Notes: generated by a model from the letters alone, not told the origin. A stretch of 62,479 nt of DNA from Pseudomonadota bacterium (GCA_963205075.1 CAUJIU010000072.1:1-62479); one strand, 5' to 3'; positions 46,438 through 56,058 are shown, counted from the first letter of the stretch. Numbers and translations: made by a program.

Positions 46438-47964
46438 CTATTGATCTAGGGATTGCGGCAGGTCCGGCAGGGTAAAGACCTGCCCCGGATAGATCAGGTC
46501 CGGGTCGCGGATCCGGTCACGGTTGGCCTCGAACACCGCCACGTAGAGAATGCCTTCGCCATAGCGGTCGCGCGCGATGGCCCAGAGCGTATTGCCCGGC
46601 TGCACCACCCTGACCGCCACCCCGGTGCCGGAGGCGGTCGCGTCGCTCATCGAGGCGGCAATCGCGCTGGGCTCTTCGAGCTTGAAGGGGGTCTCGATCC
46701 GCGAGGCGACCTCGCCGCCGGCATTCACCTCGTCGATGCGCAGGGTGTAGACGCCTGCAACCACCTGCGGCAGGTCGGTGCTCCAGCCGCCCTCGGGGGT
46801 GACCGGCGCCTCGATCACGGCGGCATTGTCGATGTAGATGCGCACGATGCTGTCAATCGCCGCCCGGCCCGCCAGCAGCACTTCGCCCGAAGGCTCGTAG
46901 GTGATGGCGTCGAGCGCCACCGCCGACATCACCTCGGGCGAGGCATCGGCCTCGATGGCCGGCTGCACCACGGCGACGCCGCTGTCATCGGCCAGCAGGA
47001 TCGCCGGTTGCGCGTCCGAGCCCGCGGCTGCATCGCCGGTGGCGGCGTCGGCAACGGTATCCGTGGCCGGGGCGCCGGAAAGACCGGCGGTGGAGGTCGT
47101 GGCGGTGGAGGTCGTGGCGGTGGCGGCATCGCTGGCCGGCGCCTCGGCCACGGCATCGCTCGCGCCAGCCTCGGCCAATCCCTCCGCCGCGGCGTCAGGG
47201 GCTGCGCCCTCGGTGGTTGCGGTCGCGGCGACGGCCGCGTCACCCTCGGCCGGCACCGCGCCTGCGTCAACCGTCTGGTCGGCCGCGACTGCCGCCGGAT
47301 CTGCCGTGCCATCCGCCCCGGTTTCAACGCCGCTGGCATCGGCAAGCGCGGTGGCGCCGGTCGGGGCCAGTATGACATCGGCAGCCGAGGCCACGGCCGC
47401 GCCATCGGGATCGGCCACCAGCGTCAGCATCCGGGGATCGGCAGAGGCATCGAGCGTCAGGAATGCCACGAAATTGCCCGAGCCGTCGGCCTCGGCCCGC
47501 GCCACTTCCACCTCTCCGACCATGATCGCTATCACCGCGCCGGGCAGGGCATGACCGGCCACAAGGCCGGCGCCATCGGCATCGATGCGCACCACATCAA
47601 AGGTCGGTGCTGCCGGATCGACGACCGTGGTGGCCGCATCGACGGTTGCATCCGGGTCCACGACCGCGGGGGCCGCGTCGGGGCTTTCGGTGGCCGGCGC
47701 ATCGCCGGCTGCGGTGGCCTCGGGCGCGGCCTCGGTGGTGGGGGTGGCAACGCCCGAACCCGCCTGGTCGCCGGGGGTCAGCAATTCGGCGGGCGGTTCG
47801 GGAAAGATGCCGCCGGGCAGCCATTCGGGGCGCAGGCCGGGAAACAGCATCAGGGCCACGAATACGACCGCAAGCCCCGCGCCCGCACCCTTCGCGGCGC
47901 GCGCTGCGCTAAACTGCGCTTCCTGTCCAGCCAACGCCAATCCCCTGCCCTTGTCCCTTGCCAA
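46438..47964 (-). CDS. Membrane-anchored LysM protein with a long low-complexity region
   Basis: This 508-aa protein has an N-terminal membrane helix (~26-42, GAGAGLAVVFVALMLFPGL), a long Ala/Thr/Asp/Glu-rich region (~60-345) holding one Ig-like segment (VRIDADGAGLVAGHALPGAV), a second such segment (EVLLAGRAAIDSIVRIYI), and a C-terminal LysM domain (RVVQPGNTLWAIARDRYG to IYPGQVFTLPD). It should sit in the inner membrane with LysM binding peptidoglycan in the periplasm. A tandem 12-nt repeat lies near 47089-47130 (protein TSTATTSTA). A TTG downstream of the ATG may be the true start. The architecture is known in Rhodobacteraceae; the role is not settled. Confidence 0.8.
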   Translation of the reverse strand: MARDKGRGLALAGQEAQFSAARAAKGAGAGLAVVFVALMLFPGLRPEWLPGGIFPEPPAELLTPGDQAGSGVATPTTEAAPEATAAGDAPATESPDAAPAVVDPDATVDAATTVVDPAAPTFDVVRIDADGAGLVAGHALPGAVIAIMVGEVEVARAEADGSGNFVAFLTLDASADPRMLTLVADPDGAAVASAADVILAPTGATALADASGVETGADGTADPAAVAADQTVDAGAVPAEGDAAVAATATTEGAAPDAAAEGLAEAGASDAVAEAPASDAATATTSTATTSTAGLSGAPATDTVADAATGDAAAGSDAQPAILLADDSGVAVVQPAIEADASPEVMSAVALDAITYEPSGEVLLAGRAAIDSIVRIYIDNAAVIEAPVTPEGGWSTDLPQVVAGVYTLRIDEVNAGGEVASRIETPFKLEEPSAIAASMSDATASGTGVAVRVVQPGNTLWAIARDRYGEGILYVAVFEANRDRIRDPDLIYPGQVFTLPDLPQSLDQ

Positions 47965-48087
47965 TGACCGGCCGCCAAACCCGCATCATCGCCGTCATTT
48001 CCGGTAAACCGGTTGAGCGACCATAGCAACGCGACTATGTCCGGTCAAAATCTCTCTTTCCCGCCTGTCACTGAAAGGACCCACAAG

Positions 48088-48645
48088 GTGAATGCTGCTT
48101 TGCCATCCGTCTGCGTCTTCTGCGGATCCCGCGTCGGGGCCGATCCCGAATACCGCCGCGCGGCCTGCGATCTGGGCCACATGCTGGCGGCCAACAAATG
48201 GCGGCTGGTCTATGGCGCGGGCGATATCGGGCTGATGGGCGAGGTCGCGCGCGCCGCCCAGTCAACCGGCGGCGGCACCTTTGGCGTCATTCCCAGGCAT
48301 CTGCTCGACCGCGAGGTCGGGCGGCGGGCGCTCGACACGCTCGTCGTCACCGAGACCATGCACGAGCGCAAGAAGGTGATGTTCATGAATGCCGATGCCA
48401 TCGTGGTGCTGCCCGGCGGGGCGGGCTCGCTCGACGAGTTCTTCGAGGTGCTGACCTGGCGCCAACTGGGCCTGCATGCGATGCCGATCGTGCTGGCCAA
48501 TATCGGCGGCTACTGGGATCCGCTGGTCGATCTGCTGGCGCATGTCATCGGGCAGGGCTTCGCCGATGCCTCGCTGATGGGTTTTGTCACCGTGGCCGCG
48601 GACATGGCGGCGGTGGAGGCAACCCTGCGCGCCGCCCTGTCCTGA
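48088..48645 (+). CDS. LOG-family (TIGR00730) nucleotide 5'-monophosphate phosphoribohydrolase
   Basis: The 185-aa protein from GTG 48088 (VNAALPSVCVFCGSRVG, with GAAAGGA upstream) is a Rossmann-fold LOG protein. It has CVFCGSR, VYGAGDIGLMGEVARAA, and the catalytic motifs MHERKKVMF (Arg94) and PGGAGSLDEFFE (109-120). Homologues split cytokinin riboside monophosphates or AMP-like nucleotides to free base. In bacteria this is usually a housekeeping or damage-control enzyme. ATG starts at 48013 and 48037 are open but unlikely. Confidence 0.85.
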   Translation: MNAALPSVCVFCGSRVGADPEYRRAACDLGHMLAANKWRLVYGAGDIGLMGEVARAAQSTGGGTFGVIPRHLLDREVGRRALDTLVVTETMHERKKVMFMNADAIVVLPGGAGSLDEFFEVLTWRQLGLHAMPIVLANIGGYWDPLVDLLAHVIGQGFADASLMGFVTVAADMAAVEATLRAALS

Positions 48646-48666
48646 CCGCAGCCCGCCGGACGGCAA

Positions 48667-48686
48667 CGGCGCCCCGAAGGGCGCCG
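48667..48686 (-). terminator. Hairpin after sodB
   Basis: An 8-bp perfect stem CGGCGCCC/GGGCGCCG closed by a TTCG tetraloop on the minus strand, 20 nt after the sodB stop and 21 nt after the convergent LOG gene stop. There is only a weak T-run (GTTGCC). Confidence 0.5.
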
Positions 48687-48706
48687 CCGCCTGCCCTCGC
48701 CCCGGT

Positions 48707-49306
48707 TCACATCCGGCTGGCGACGTTTTCCCAGTTGACCAGGTTGTCGAGGAAGTTGGTCAGATAGGCCGGACGCTTGTTGCGGTAGTCGATATAGTAG
48801 GAATGCTCCCACACATCGCAGCCCAGAAGCGCCGTCTGGCCGAAGCAGAGCGGGTTGACGCCGTTTTCGGTCTTGGTGACCTTGAGGCTGCCATCGGCAT
48901 CCTTGACCAGCCAGCACCAGCCCGAGCCGAACTGGCCCGCGCCCGCGGCGGCGAACTGGGTCTTGAACTCGGCCACCGAGCCAAAGCTCTCGACCAGCGC
49001 CTTTTCCAGCGCGCCGGGCATGGCCGATGCCCCCGGACCCATCATCTCCCAGAACTGGTTGTGGTTCCACAACTGGCTGATATTGTTGAAGATACCGTTC
49101 TGGGCAACGGCGGTCTTGTTATAGGTGCCGGTGATGATCGCCTCGAGGGTCTTGCCCTCCCACTCGGTCCCGGCAATCAGCTTGTTGCCGTTGTCGACAT
49201 AGGCCTTGTGGTGCAGGTCATGATGAAACTCGAGCGTCTCGCGCGACATGCCCTTGGCGGCAAGAGCGTCATGGGCATAGGGAAGATCGGGCAATGAAAA
49301 TGACAT
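48707..49306 (-). CDS. sodB: Superoxide dismutase, Fe type
   Basis: SodB converts superoxide to oxygen and peroxide. The 199-aa protein has the four metal ligands His28 (EFHHDLHH), His82 (LWNHNQFWE), Asp164 and His168 (CDVWEHSYYIDY). The Gln in NNISQLWNH (Gln78) is at the position where iron enzymes place their second-shell Gln, which argues for Fe rather than Mn. There is no signal peptide, so it acts in the cytoplasm. Confidence 0.95.
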   Translation of the reverse strand: MSFSLPDLPYAHDALAAKGMSRETLEFHHDLHHKAYVDNGNKLIAGTEWEGKTLEAIITGTYNKTAVAQNGIFNNISQLWNHNQFWEMMGPGASAMPGALEKALVESFGSVAEFKTQFAAAGAGQFGSGWCWLVKDADGSLKVTKTENGVNPLCFGQTALLGCDVWEHSYYIDYRNKRPAYLTNFLDNLVNWENVASRM

Positions 49307-49398
49307 GGTTTGGTCCTCGCAGCTAGGATTTCAGACAACCCTTCATTGGGCCGACGGCCGCGCGAGGTCAAGGGCGCAAGCCCGGAACCGGGTCGGGA

Positions 49399-50763
49399 TC
49401 AGGCCCAGTCGATCCGGTCGCGAAAGTCGGTCCGGCCCGGAAACCGCTGGCCATGCTGGGCAATCAGCGAGCGCGCATTGTCGAGCCGGCGCAGCGGCCG
49501 GCAGATCATGATCAGCCGCTCCAGCGGCAGGGGCCGGCCCGGCGCCAGGCCGGTGGCGCGATCCAGGACCGTATAGGCATCGTCCAGCCGCTCCAGGTGC
49601 CGCATGGCGGCGGCCTCGGCCAGCAGCACATCGACGCTGTCATCGGCAACCTCGCGGTTCTGGTCGGTCAGATCGACGATGGCCTGGTAATCCTCCAGCT
49701 TCAGCATCAGCCGCACCGAGGACAACAACGCCTCGGAATTGAGCGCCGACGCCCCGGCCCCTTCCGGCCCCGCCGGAATGCCCGCCGAGGCGCCCTCGAC
49801 ATAGTTGGTCAGCACGTTGGACATGATGCGATTGACGATATCGGGCGAGACATGGCGGAAATCGCCGCGCGACCAGGCCACGGTCGGGTTGGACAGGATG
49901 ACGAATTCGTAGGACGGAAAGTAATCAACCCCATCCTTGCCGATCAGGAATTCATCCAATGCGGCGCGCTGCACCGATTTGGAATAGGCGTTGGCGACCA
50001 GGACATCCATGTCGCGGAAGGTGGCCAGCAGCGGCACCGGCGACACTGTCACCAGCATTTTCAGCGGCTTCTTGCGGTGCCGCAGCAGCACCTCATATAG
50101 CTCGTTCAGCCCCTCGATCACGTCGCCGTAGCTCAGCACTCGGAACTCGAACCGGTCGGGGCTGGCCTTGACCAGCGGTGCCGGCGGCGAGACGTTGAGG
50201 TAAAGGTCCAGCTCGGTATCGTACCAGGTCTCGACATAGCCCAGCGTCAGGATGATGACATCGGCCTCGGCCACCTGCGCCACCGCATCGAGGTAGCGAT
50301 GGCGGAAATCCAGGATCTCGGAGACCGGGAATTCCAGCTTGGCGATGCCCAGCTGCGGGTCGCAGTATTTGCCCTTGCCCAGCGGATAGAGGATGGCCTC
50401 GCCCGGAAAGGTGTCGCGCTCCAGCGCCCAGCGGATCTCGTTGGTGACCGAGTGGATCGAGTATTTGTTGAAGAAATTGGCGGCATCCCCCAGGCTCTCG
50501 CCGATGGGGCCCAGCTCGAACTCGCGGCTCAGCACCCGCTTGCCGGCGGCCTCCAGCGACTTCTCGACATTGCGGGCAAAGCACGAGCCGATGGCAAAGA
50601 TCGTGTCGGTCTCACCGATGGTGAAACTCGGCCGGCAGGTGGGCGCGGCCAGCGGATAGAGCCGGTCGCCGTCCTTTTCCGGCGAAGGATACTTGCGCAG
50701 CGAATTCTCGCTGGCGCGCTTGAGCGCGTCGCCTGCGCCGAGCCGTTCGATATTGCCTGCCAT
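49399..50763 (-). CDS. GSCFA-domain protein
   Basis: The 454-aa protein from ATG 50763 (MAGNIERLGAGDALK) carries the GSCFA domain, named from the motif seen here as FAIGSCFARNVE (residues 56-67), followed by EFELGPIGESLGD, LGYVETWYD and MLVTVSPVPLLATF. These resemble SGNH-type esterase blocks, and the C-terminal ~110 residues are helical, possibly TPR-like (QAIVDLTDQNREVADDSVDV). It is divergent from the GT61 gene, with a 238-bp gap between them. Such proteins are often found near polysaccharide genes, so a role in modifying surface glycans is possible. Confidence 0.8.
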   Translation of the reverse strand: MAGNIERLGAGDALKRASENSLRKYPSPEKDGDRLYPLAAPTCRPSFTIGETDTIFAIGSCFARNVEKSLEAAGKRVLSREFELGPIGESLGDAANFFNKYSIHSVTNEIRWALERDTFPGEAILYPLGKGKYCDPQLGIAKLEFPVSEILDFRHRYLDAVAQVAEADVIILTLGYVETWYDTELDLYLNVSPPAPLVKASPDRFEFRVLSYGDVIEGLNELYEVLLRHRKKPLKMLVTVSPVPLLATFRDMDVLVANAYSKSVQRAALDEFLIGKDGVDYFPSYEFVILSNPTVAWSRGDFRHVSPDIVNRIMSNVLTNYVEGASAGIPAGPEGAGASALNSEALLSSVRLMLKLEDYQAIVDLTDQNREVADDSVDVLLAEAAAMRHLERLDDAYTVLDRATGLAPGRPLPLERLIMICRPLRRLDNARSLIAQHGQRFPGRTDFRDRIDWA

Positions 50764-51001
50764 CTGCCCCTGCCCTCTGCCGAAGGATCCGGCGCCACTC
50801 TGGCACCACCTTGCAAACATCCTGTTATCGGCCGGCCCGGTTGTTCCGGGTCTGTCGCCGACTGGCTTGATCATTCATAGCCAAAACCGGTCTGGCCTAT
50901 CAATAGGCTCGGGCCGGTCCGCCCGATCTTGCATCGCCACCGTTCCCTTCATGCACCAACTGCGCTAGGAACTGGCAAGCAATGGGCAACGGAGACCTGC
51001 T

Positions 51002-52153
51002 ATGAGCGACGATTTCGGCTTTGTAGCGCCTGACCTGACAGCCGAAACCGGAGAAAAGATCACCTATCTGGAGGGCGCCTATGTGGTGCCGCCACCTGAT
51101 GAAGGGGTCAACCGCTCGGTGCAGAACTCGGGCGTTCTCGATGCCGAGGGCCGCCACGTGGAAAACTCGATCACCTGGCGCGGCGTCAATCCGGTGACCC
51201 GCGCGCCGGCGATGCCCGCACCCGAAACCGTGGCCGACCTGCCCGGCACCTGGATGTTCCTGGGGCCGCTTTTCGGGCATTTCGGGCATTTCCTGGTGGA
51301 AAGCATCTGCCGCTTCTGGGCCTACGAACAGCTCGAGACCAAGATCGACGGCGTGCTCTACGTGCCCAAGTTCCAGAACCGCCCCGAGCATGTCGCCAGC
51401 GTCTACCAGCCGTTCCTGAAGATGCTGGGCGTGGCCAAGCCGATGCTCAACCTCGCGGTCCCGACCCGGGTCGAGCGTCTTTACGTGCCGCGTCAGGGCT
51501 TTGGCATGTTCCAGATGATCGAAGGATCGGCCGAGTTCCGCGACTATGCGCGGCGCAACTGCGGCACCAATGTCGAAGCCAGGGGCGCGAAGAAGATCTA
51601 TGTCTCGCGCTCTGCACTGCCGGCGATCCGGGGCAGCCTGATCGGCGAGAAGGTGCTGGAAAAGCACCTTGAAGCCGAGGGTTACGAGGTGTTTCACCCG
51701 CAAAAGCACAACCACGAACAGCAGATCGCCGCCTACAAGGCCGCCACCCACATCATTGCGGTCGACTGCTCGCCCTTGCACCTGTTGGCGCTGGTCGGCA
51801 ACAAGGACCAGAAGGTCGGCGTCATCGCCCGCCGCTCGGGCGATCTGGACCAGATCTTCGTGCGCCAGATCAAGGCGTTTCAGGGCGCGGATGCCCATGC
51901 GATCAACGTGTTGCAGCGCAACTGGATCGAGGATCACGCCAACCGCCCCAGCCGCACCAGCTGGGGCGAGGTGGACATGGCGGCTCTCTATGACAGGCTG
52001 TTCGAGGCCGGCCTGATCACCGGCAAGACCCCCTGGCCCAGCATGACCGAGGCCGAGATCGGCGCCGAGGTCGAAAAGATCGGCGCCGAGGTTGGCACCA
52101 GGTTCAAGCCCTTCGAGGGGCAGATCGTCACGGCAGTCTCGATCGACAACTGA
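51002..52153 (+). CDS. Glycosyltransferase family 61 (DUF563) protein
   Basis: This 383-aa protein shows the GT61 pattern: GPLFGHFGHFLVESICRFWA (~residues 88-107), KKIYVSRSALPAIRG and EGYEVFHPQKHNHEQQIAAY followed by HIIAVDCSPLHLLAL. There is no signal peptide or membrane helix, so it is probably cytosolic, as are many bacterial members acting on capsule or LPS precursors. The acceptor is unknown. It is divergent from the GSCFA gene and convergent with soxG (8-bp gap). Confidence 0.8.
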   Translation: MSDDFGFVAPDLTAETGEKITYLEGAYVVPPPDEGVNRSVQNSGVLDAEGRHVENSITWRGVNPVTRAPAMPAPETVADLPGTWMFLGPLFGHFGHFLVESICRFWAYEQLETKIDGVLYVPKFQNRPEHVASVYQPFLKMLGVAKPMLNLAVPTRVERLYVPRQGFGMFQMIEGSAEFRDYARRNCGTNVEARGAKKIYVSRSALPAIRGSLIGEKVLEKHLEAEGYEVFHPQKHNHEQQIAAYKAATHIIAVDCSPLHLLALVGNKDQKVGVIARRSGDLDQIFVRQIKAFQGADAHAINVLQRNWIEDHANRPSRTSWGEVDMAALYDRLFEAGLITGKTPWPSMTEAEIGAEVEKIGAEVGTRFKPFEGQIVTAVSIDN

Positions 52154-52161
52154 ACGGCAGG

Positions 52162-52728
52162 CTAGCCGAGGAAGCCCACCGCGCCATCCTCGGCCGACTT
52201 CGCCAAGAGCGTGAACACGTAATCGGCCTGCGAGCGGAAACAGATCACCCGGATCACCTCGTCCGCGTCGATCCAGAACGCGCCGGCGACCTGGCCGATG
52301 CGGCTGCGCCGGAAATCGCCCGCGGCAAAGCTCCCGGGATGCATGTCAACCGGCGAGACCTTGGCCAGCACCTCGCGCGCATGGGGCCCCGCAACCGAGA
52401 TCAGCGCCCGCGCGTCCGAGACGTTGGCGGCAAGGTGATGCGTCCCGGCCAGCGTCTGGGCCATCTGGTCGGCCACGGCCCCGGCCCCGGCATGGGGCAC
52501 CAGCACCAGCAGCTCGTCCGGCGACATCCAGGCCAGCCCCTTGGCGGCATTGCCGGTGATCTTGCCCGGGGCCGGCAGCGCCAGCCCGGTGGCATGCTTG
52601 CAGGCGGTGCGCAGCTTGGCCGTCGCCAGATCGCCACGCAGGGTGATCATGCCGGCAAGGCCCTCGTCGCGCACCGTCACCGCCCCGGCGGCGACCCGGC
52701 CCATCAATGCGGAAACCGGCTCAGACAT
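52162..52728 (-). CDS. soxG: Sarcosine oxidase gamma subunit
   Basis: This 188-aa subunit completes the heterotetrameric sarcosine oxidase. It resembles the substrate-binding part of GcvT-like proteins (RGDLATAKLRTACKHATGL, GLAWMSPDELLVLVPHAGA, CFRSQADYVFTLL). Its start overlaps the end of soxA by 8 nt. It is the last gene of soxB-(insert)-soxD-soxA-soxG. Confidence 0.92.
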   Translation of the reverse strand: MSEPVSALMGRVAAGAVTVRDEGLAGMITLRGDLATAKLRTACKHATGLALPAPGKITGNAAKGLAWMSPDELLVLVPHAGAGAVADQMAQTLAGTHHLAANVSDARALISVAGPHAREVLAKVSPVDMHPGSFAAGDFRRSRIGQVAGAFWIDADEVIRVICFRSQADYVFTLLAKSAEDGAVGFLG

Positions 52729-55700
52729 CCTGCTTCTCCCCAGCCTTGTCGTAGAACACCGGATCGACGATGCGCGCCTGAACGCTGCCGCCGCCGGTCC
52801 TGGTCAGCGTGATGACCTCGCCCATCCGGTCCGGCCCGTGCAGGACCAGCCCCATGGCGATCCCGCGCCCGAGCGTCGGCGAGAAATAGGTCGAGGTCAC
52901 GCGCCCGACCGTGTTGCGCTGGCCGTTGTCGTTGACGCCCTCGCCGATGGCATAGGCGCCATCCTCGATCACCGATCCGTCGAGCGTCTCCAGCCCGACG
53001 AGCTTCCAGCGGTTGGGGTCGGCCATGTGGCTGCGTTCCTGCCCGCGCTTGCCCAGATAGTCCGACTTCTTCTTCGAGATCGCCCAGCCCAGGCCAAGAT
53101 CCTGCGGGATCACCGTGCCGTCGGTCTCGTCACCGATCATGATGAAGCCCTTCTCGGCCCGCAGCACGTGCAGTCCTTCGGTGCCGTAGGGCATGATCCC
53201 GAACTCCGCGCCCGCTTCCAGCGCCGCATCCCAGAAGGCGCGGCCCTGGCTGGCCGGCACCGCGACCTCGTAGCTCAACTCGCCCGAGAACGAGATGCGG
53301 AACACCCGCGCCGGGATGCCGGCCAGCGTGCCATCCGCCCATTGCATGAAGGGCAGCGTTTGCTTGCTGACATCCATGCCGCCCAGCTTTTCCAGCACCT
53401 TGCGGGCATTGGGGCCGACAACGGCGATCTGGGCGAACTGCTCGGTGACGTTGGCAACGTAGACCTGCCAGTCCCACCATTCGCATTGCAGCCAGTCTTC
53501 CATATGGCCGTGAATGCGCTCGGCGCCCCCGGTCGTGGTGTGGCAGAGCCAGGTATCGTCATCGATCCGCGCCACCACGCCGTCATCGATCAGAAAGCCG
53601 TTTTCCGAGCACATCAGCCCGTAGCGGCACTTGCCCACCGCCAGAGTGCTCATGACATTGGTGTAGAGCATATCGAGGAAGTGCCCGGCATCGGGGCCCT
53701 TGACGATCAGCTTGCCCAAGGTCGAGGCGTCCAGCAGCCCGACATTGCTGCGGGTGTTGAGGATCTCGCGCGTCACGGCATCGTGCACTGTCTCACCCGC
53801 GCGCGGAAAGGCGAAGGGCCGCCGCCACTGGCCCACCGGCTCGAAATCGGCGCCGTTGTCGATGTGCCAGCCGTGGATAGGGGTCTGCCGCACCGGCTGG
53901 AACAGCGCCCCGCGCGCCGCACCGGTGATCGCGCCCATGGATATCGGCGTGTAGGGCGGGCGGAAGGTCGTGATGCCAACTTGCGGGATCTCGGCGTTGA
54001 GCGCCTGAGAAAGCACCGCCAGCCCGTTGATATTGCTCAACTTGCCCTGATCGGTCGCCATGCCGAGCGTGGTGTAGCGCTTGGCATGTTCGACGCTCTC
54101 GTAGCCTTCGCGCGCAGCCAGTTGCACATCCGAAACCTTGACGTCGTTCTGGTAGTCCAGCCAGGCCTTCATCCGCAGCGCGATCCCGGCGCCCTGCGGC
54201 ATCAGCCAGACCGGCGCCATCGCGGCCTCGTCCTCATCCGTCGCCGCAACCGCCCTTGTCGCCCGGACCCGGCCGCCGACGGCGCGCGCGGCGGCGCGTC
54301 CGGCCTCGGTCGCGTCGGCGATCACCTCGGCGGTGCGCAGATGCCCGTTGGCGGTGCCGGCGGCGATGACGAAGGGCTGGGCGTCAGCCCCGGTCGGCGC
54401 GCGCGCGGCATCGGGGCGGAACATCGCCTGATCGGCGTCCCATGTCAGCTTGCCGCCGCAATGGGACCACAGATGCACCACCGGCGACCAGCCGCCCGAC
54501 ATCGCCACGCAGTCGCAGCCGATCTCCTCCAGCACCGCGCCCTCGCCGGCCTGCGCGCAGACGGCGACCCCGGTGACGCGGCGCGAGCCCTTGACCTTGG
54601 CAACCCCCATGCCGGTCAGCACCCGGATGCCGGCGGCGCGGGCCTGTTCGGGCAGCGGGCCGGACGCCTGCGTCCGCGCGTCGATGATGGCAGGCACCAC
54701 CAGACCGGCGTCGCGCAGGGCCAGCGCGGTGCGGTAGGCGTCATCGTTGTTGGTGACCACCACCGTCCGGTCCCCGACCGAGACGCCGAAGTTGACCGCA
54801 TAGTCGCGCACCGCACTTGCCAGAACAACGCCCGGCAAGTCATTGCCAGCAAACGACAAAGGCCGCTCGATGGCGCCGGTCGCGGTGATGATCTGCCGCG
54901 CGCGGATACGCCACAGCCGGTGGCGCGGACCGGAGACCTCGGGCTGATGGTCGGTCAGCCGTTCATAGCCCAGCGCATAGCCATGGTCATAGACACCCGC
55001 GCCCATCGTCCGGGTGCGGATCGTGACATTATCCATCTTTTCCAGGTCTTGAACGGCGTTCTTCACCCAGTCTGCGGCGGGCTTGCCGCCGATCCCGGGC
55101 GCATCCACCAGCGCCCGGCCGCCCCAATGCGCCGTCTGCTCCAGCACGATCACCCGCGCCCCGGACTTGCCGGCCTCGAGCGCCGCGGTCAGCCCGGCAA
55201 TGCCGCCGCCGATCACCAGCACATCGGCGAAGGCGTGGAAATGCTCGTAAGTGTCGGCGTCGCGCTCTTTCGGTGCCTTGCCGAGCCCGGCCGACATGCG
55301 GATGAACGGCTCGTAGATATGCTTCCAGAAGGCGCGCGGATACATGAACATCTTGTAGTAGAAGCCGGCGGGCAGGAACCGCGCCAGATGGGTATTGAGC
55401 GCGCCGACGTCGAATTCGAGGCTCGGCCAGTGGTTCTGGCTGGTGGCCTGCAATCCGTCGAACAGTTCGGTGGTGGTCACCCGCTGGTTGGGCTCGAACC
55501 GCGCCCCCTCGCCGAGATTGACCAGCCCGTTGGGCTCTTCGGCGCCGCTGGCAACCACGCCGCGCGGACGGTGATACTTGAACGACCGCCCGATCATCAT
55601 CTGGTCATTGGCCAGCAACGCCGAGGCCAGCGTATCGCCCTCATAGCCCGCCAGCCGCTTGCCGTTGAAGCGGAACTCGACCGCGCGGTCGCGGTTCAGG

Positions 55701-55732
55701 AAACGGCCACCCGAGGCCAGGCGCGTGCTCAT
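52721..55732 (-). CDS. soxA: Sarcosine oxidase alpha subunit
   Basis: The 1003-aa protein from ATG 55732 (MSTRLASGGRFLNRDRAV) binds NAD and, in its C-terminal GcvT-like domain, folate. It has a ferredoxin-like N-terminus, the dinucleotide-binding loop VIGGGIAGLTAALEAGKSG (~residues 170-190), a second NAD(P)-type site (GDRTVVVTNNDDAYRTAL) and a C-terminal aminomethyltransferase domain (~600-1000). The enzyme oxidises sarcosine to glycine, passing the methyl group to tetrahydrofolate, with H2O2 formed. It is downstream of soxD with a 4-nt overlap. Confidence 0.96.
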   Translation of the reverse strand: MSTRLASGGRFLNRDRAVEFRFNGKRLAGYEGDTLASALLANDQMMIGRSFKYHRPRGVVASGAEEPNGLVNLGEGARFEPNQRVTTTELFDGLQATSQNHWPSLEFDVGALNTHLARFLPAGFYYKMFMYPRAFWKHIYEPFIRMSAGLGKAPKERDADTYEHFHAFADVLVIGGGIAGLTAALEAGKSGARVIVLEQTAHWGGRALVDAPGIGGKPAADWVKNAVQDLEKMDNVTIRTRTMGAGVYDHGYALGYERLTDHQPEVSGPRHRLWRIRARQIITATGAIERPLSFAGNDLPGVVLASAVRDYAVNFGVSVGDRTVVVTNNDDAYRTALALRDAGLVVPAIIDARTQASGPLPEQARAAGIRVLTGMGVAKVKGSRRVTGVAVCAQAGEGAVLEEIGCDCVAMSGGWSPVVHLWSHCGGKLTWDADQAMFRPDAARAPTGADAQPFVIAAGTANGHLRTAEVIADATEAGRAAARAVGGRVRATRAVAATDEDEAAMAPVWLMPQGAGIALRMKAWLDYQNDVKVSDVQLAAREGYESVEHAKRYTTLGMATDQGKLSNINGLAVLSQALNAEIPQVGITTFRPPYTPISMGAITGAARGALFQPVRQTPIHGWHIDNGADFEPVGQWRRPFAFPRAGETVHDAVTREILNTRSNVGLLDASTLGKLIVKGPDAGHFLDMLYTNVMSTLAVGKCRYGLMCSENGFLIDDGVVARIDDDTWLCHTTTGGAERIHGHMEDWLQCEWWDWQVYVANVTEQFAQIAVVGPNARKVLEKLGGMDVSKQTLPFMQWADGTLAGIPARVFRISFSGELSYEVAVPASQGRAFWDAALEAGAEFGIMPYGTEGLHVLRAEKGFIMIGDETDGTVIPQDLGLGWAISKKKSDYLGKRGQERSHMADPNRWKLVGLETLDGSVIEDGAYAIGEGVNDNGQRNTVGRVTSTYFSPTLGRGIAMGLVLHGPDRMGEVITLTRTGGGSVQARIVDPVFYDKAGEKQDV

Positions 55733-56058
55733 GCGAATTCTCTCCAGGTCCAGCCGGGACGTTTGGCGGTGATGGCCTTGCGGATATGGGCGGGCGGCTC
55801 CTTGGATTGCGCCGGATAGGTGCCGAACACTTCCAGCGTCACCGTGCAGCGCGCCGCCAGAAACCACTTGCCGCAGCCATAGGCATGGCGCCAGCGCTCG
55901 AAATGCACCCCCTTGGGGTTCTCGCGCACGAACAGGTAGCCCTCGAACTCGTCATCCGAGGCACCGGGACCAAAGCGCTTGAGATGCGCCTCGCCACCGG
56001 CCTGCAACTCGGTCTCGTCGGCGGCCACGCCGCAATAGGGGCAGGTCAGGGTCAGCAT
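55729..56058 (-). CDS. soxD: Sarcosine oxidase delta subunit
   Basis: This 109-aa subunit begins MLTLTCPYCGVAADETEL and holds the CPYC motif (Cys6, Cys9) plus RHAYGCGKWF, which together form the zinc site of SoxD. The sequence GYLFVRENPKGVHFERW is typical of the family. It starts 3 nt after the stop of the inserted gene, so its ribosome site (GGAAAGGA) lies within that gene. Confidence 0.95.
   Translation of the reverse strand: MLTLTCPYCGVAADETELQAGGEAHLKRFGPGASDDEFEGYLFVRENPKGVHFERWRHAYGCGKWFLAARCTVTLEVFGTYPAQSKEPPAHIRKAITAKRPGWTWREFA

Noticed and set aside
52541..55819. A 1092-aa plus-strand open frame across soxA and soxG
   Set aside because: Antisense shadow of soxA; the minus-strand frame has dinucleotide-binding motifs and operon context.
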